Positions 62,126-64,000 of a stretch of 64,000 bases of DNA are shown piece by piece. Source of the stretch: Gluconobacter albidus (GTDB lineage: Bacteria; Pseudomonadota; Alphaproteobacteria; Acetobacterales; Acetobacteraceae); NCBI RefSeq assembly GCF_002723915.1, contig NZ_BEWL01000003.1, forward strand, positions 124,001 through 188,000, read 5' to 3'. The number at the start of each line of letters is the position of its first letter. Position 1 is the first letter of the stretch. The notes under the pieces were generated by a model. It was not told the DNA's origin. It did not search any database and saw only the letters and a list, made by a program, of their open reading frames with translations. The translations under genes were made by a program, and so were the position numbers.

Positions 62126-62863
62126 TTACTGCGACAGTTCCGCCTGTACGAAGACATTCACGCGAAGGGTCTGTTCATCCGGGCTGCGTTGCGGTGGTGC
62201 GGAATCGGCCATACGGGCAGCCATGAGCATGACGGGACGCGGGCCCGGCTCCTGAGATGAAATGCGAACCTCCTTCAGGCGCACGAGGCGCAGACCCAGC
62301 GTCTGTGCGCTCTGCTCCGCCTGCTGGCGGACCTGTTTGAGGGCCGTCGTCCGGGCATCTTTCAGAAGCTGTTCACGGGTGGCGTCATCCAGAGACCAGT
62401 CCATCCCTTCCAGCATCAGGGACTGCGACTGGAGTTGCCCGGCCAGCGCGAGAAGCTGCACGGAGTCCTTGCCGCTGAGCTCAAGCTCCTGCCGGGCCGT
62501 CCAGCTTTTGGGCGCGTGCTCAGGCGTGTTCTCGTAAATGGAGTATCCCCCCGCCTTCGCTTCGATTCCCGCCTGACCTCCCGCCAGTTTCAGGGCAGCG
62601 GCCATGCGGGTGTTTACGTCCTTCTGGGCCGTCGCGGCGGACGGACTGTCAGAGCGGACGGACAGGCGGACCGTCAGTTCCGTTGGCGCGGCATGGGCAT
62701 TGCCGGTCACACTGAAATCAAGCTGGGTCGTTGTCTGTGGCGTTGTCTGGGGCATGTCAGCGGCCTGTGCTGTGGAGAACGTCCCGGAAAGGGCGAGCGG
62801 AGACACGGCCAGAGCAGCCACCAGAAACGGGGCTGGCCGGATCAGGGAGGAAAGACGGATCAT
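62126..62863 (-). CDS. SIMPL (DUF541) domain exported protein
   Basis: 245 residues with a signal peptide (MIRLSSLIRPAPFLVAALAVSPLALS...AQA). TQLDFSVTGNAHAAPTELTVRLSVRSDSPSAATAQKDVNTRM and ALKQVRQQAEQSAQTLGLRLVRLKEVRIS are the SIMPL pattern. These periplasmic proteins affect oxidative or signalling responses in some bacteria; here the role is unknown. It follows a small lipoprotein gene on the same strand. Confidence 0.85.
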   Translation of the reverse strand: MIRLSSLIRPAPFLVAALAVSPLALSGTFSTAQAADMPQTTPQTTTQLDFSVTGNAHAAPTELTVRLSVRSDSPSAATAQKDVNTRMAAALKLAGGQAGIEAKAGGYSIYENTPEHAPKSWTARQELELSGKDSVQLLALAGQLQSQSLMLEGMDWSLDDATREQLLKDARTTALKQVRQQAEQSAQTLGLRLVRLKEVRISSQEPGPRPVMLMAARMADSAPPQRSPDEQTLRVNVFVQAELSQ

Positions 62864-62921
62864 CGGATCTCCTGAAAGCAGGTATCGTATGGAATGCCCC
62901 GAAAACTATCAGCAAAGCGCG

Positions 62922-63266
62922 TCAGCGCGGCTCCGGGGCGTGTTTCAGCAGGACCAACGCCCGACGCAGGCGTTCGATCCCCGCCCGGACATGCCCCTGT
63001 GCACAAAGAAGGCTTCCCTGCGCGCGCAGATGACGCGCGTCTTCCATCATCCCCAGCGCAATGGCGGCGGGAGGAGCGGCCAGTTCGCCATCCACGCTTT
63101 TGCGAAGCCGCGCACAGTATTCCGCCGTCTCGGACGTCACCGAAATCGCATCATCTGACCGCCCGGACGGCTGGTGCTGCACCGGATGCAGGACCGGCGA
63201 CGCGGCCAGACAGCCGAGCAGACAGAAGGCCGGGAGCAGCACCGGCGAAGGGAGGAAAAAGCGCAT
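62922..63266 (-). CDS. Putative small lipoprotein, hypothetical
   Basis: 114 residues. MRFFLPSPVLLPAFCLLGC gives a signal peptide with lipobox LLGC and lipidation cysteine 19. The mature part has helical, cysteine-containing segments (AEYCARLRKSVDGELAA, GSLLCAQGHVRAGIERLRRALVLL). I do not recognise a family. It follows a histidine-kinase gene on the same strand by 58 bp and precedes the SIMPL gene, so it may belong to that two-component unit. Confidence 0.6.
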   Translation of the reverse strand: MRFFLPSPVLLPAFCLLGCLAASPVLHPVQHQPSGRSDDAISVTSETAEYCARLRKSVDGELAAPPAAIALGMMEDARHLRAQGSLLCAQGHVRAGIERLRRALVLLKHAPEPR

Positions 63267-63324
63267 TACGGACTGTCTAGCCCATTCCAGCTAAGCGCAG
63301 GGTGGGGCTGGCATGAAACTTCCG

Positions 63325-64000
63325 TCATGCAGCCTTTGCGACGGGTGGCACGACCGGCAGGAGCAGGGTCGCGGACAGGCCCTGATCCCCGTTTTTCAGT
63401 TCAAGCGCACCCCCATGCAGACTCATGACAGCCTGTACGAGCGACAGACCAAGCCCGGCTCCCGGCGTGTTACGAGCCGTTTCGGCCCGGAAGAACCGCT
63501 CGGAAGCTCGCCCCAGATCGTCCTCGCTCATCCCCGGCCCCTGATCCGCAACAGTAATGGCCAGACGATCGCCACGCATGTCCACCGACAGGGTAATGGC
63601 CGTGTCGGGCGGTGCGAACTTGATGGCATTGTCCAGCAGATTGGCCACGGCCTGTTGCAGCAGATGCGGATCGCCATTCACAGGCGGCACGGTCCCGGCC
63701 CTGAAGACCAGTCGCAGCCCGGCGTCCTCAACAGACGCCTCATAGAGTTCGCTCAGTCCATCGAGCAGGGAGCGGACATCCAGAAGCGTGAAAGCCGCCC
63801 GCCTCGCGCCCGCCTCAAGCTGCGCAATCCGCAGCAGGGCCTCGAAAATCGACGTCACCCGGTCGAGATCCGTAACCGCACGGTCGATCGCGGCATGAAG
63901 TTCCCCGGCGGAGGTCGCGGTACGATTGGCGTCCTCGAGCCGGGCGCGGGCACGGGCAATCGGTGTGCGCAAGTCGTGTGCAATGGCGTTGGAGACCTGT
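63325..64000 (-). CDS. Sensor histidine kinase C-terminal part (5' end outside window)
   Basis: The frame continues through the window edge. The visible 225 residues begin in the HisKA domain with AIAHDLRTPIARARARLED (phospho-His) and cover the ATPase domain with NLLDNAIKFAPP, DQGPGMSEDD and GAGLGLSLVQAVM. The sensor and membrane segments are outside, as is its response regulator. A partner of the small lipoprotein gene downstream. Confidence 0.9.
   Translation of the reverse strand, partial: QVSNAIAHDLRTPIARARARLEDANRTATSAGELHAAIDRAVTDLDRVTSIFEALLRIAQLEAGARRAAFTLLDVRSLLDGLSELYEASVEDAGLRLVFRAGTVPPVNGDPHLLQQAVANLLDNAIKFAPPDTAITLSVDMRGDRLAITVADQGPGMSEDDLGRASERFFRAETARNTPGAGLGLSLVQAVMSLHGGALELKNGDQGLSATLLLPVVPPVAKAA

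Noticed and set aside
1-64000. tRNA, rRNA, insertion sequences, CRISPR arrays, prophage, integrons
   Set aside because: No cloverleaf-like sequence in intergenic regions, no transposase or integrase coding sequence, and no repeat-spacer pattern were seen by eye; a tRNAscan or CRISPR finder run would be decisive.

Overview
The window is chromosomal DNA of an acetic acid bacterium (Acetobacteraceae), most probably a Gluconobacter. This rests on the high GC content, on alphaproteobacterial signatures (ChvG/ChvI beside HprK and an EIIA-Man/HPr/EI phosphorelay, FlaF, MucR, UrcA, a GTTC-N7-GTTC LexA-type box, OlsB) and on the character of the proteins. No database search was run. About 65 protein genes are packed tightly, often with 4-bp stop/start overlaps. 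I see no rRNA, tRNA, insertion sequence, prophage or CRISPR array, and no gene-free stretch longer than 300 bases.

Layout. 1-2.4 kb: end of a Lon-N-domain protein, a Trm112-like protein and a soluble globin-coupled chemotaxis receptor. 2.4-8.6 kb: lipoprotein, phosphatase, XRE regulator, lnt, then mucR, fur and olsB, a TusA-like protein and rimI. 8.6-12.6 kb: tsaB, a nitroreductase, a NifU-like Fe-S carrier and an EnvZ/OmpR-like two-component system. 12.8-19.1 kb: fructose-bisphosphate aldolase and a complete EmrAB-type tripartite efflux locus with its TetR regulator and two matching operators. 19.1-21.9 kb: an SOS-type DNA-repair operon (radical SAM protein plus a DUF4130-UdgX fusion). 22-24.1 kb: flagellin and flaF. 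24.2-30.4 kb: M1 peptidase and one-carbon/serine/threonine genes (metF-like, folD, ltaE, sdaA). 30.4-33.4 kb: surface-polysaccharide genes and a superinfection-immunity-like membrane protein. 33.6-41.5 kb: degP, tadA, a class I glutamine amidotransferase, two pseudouridine synthases, rsmD and ftsK. 41.5-46.9 kb: DUF4097 and paired DUF4870 proteins, sugar porter, asparaginase, a hypothetical gene and zur. 47-54.8 kb: ptsI, ptsH, EIIA, rapZ, hprK, then oppositely oriented Rid-like and urcA genes, then chvG and chvI. 55-64 kb: grpE, glycosyltransferases, thrS, infC, a TPR/glycosyltransferase, SIMPL protein, small lipoprotein and a truncated histidine kinase.

The strongest leads are: (a) the radical SAM/UdgX operon with an alphaproteobacterial LexA box directly at its start; (b) two nearly identical 19-bp palindromes flanking the efflux locus, which predict a single TetR regulon; (c) a regulatory-only PTS branch with no EIIB/EIIC gene in the window, split from ChvGI by two inverted genes; and (d) non-standard start codons predicted for infC (AUA) and for a histidine kinase (CUG overlapping the upstream stop).
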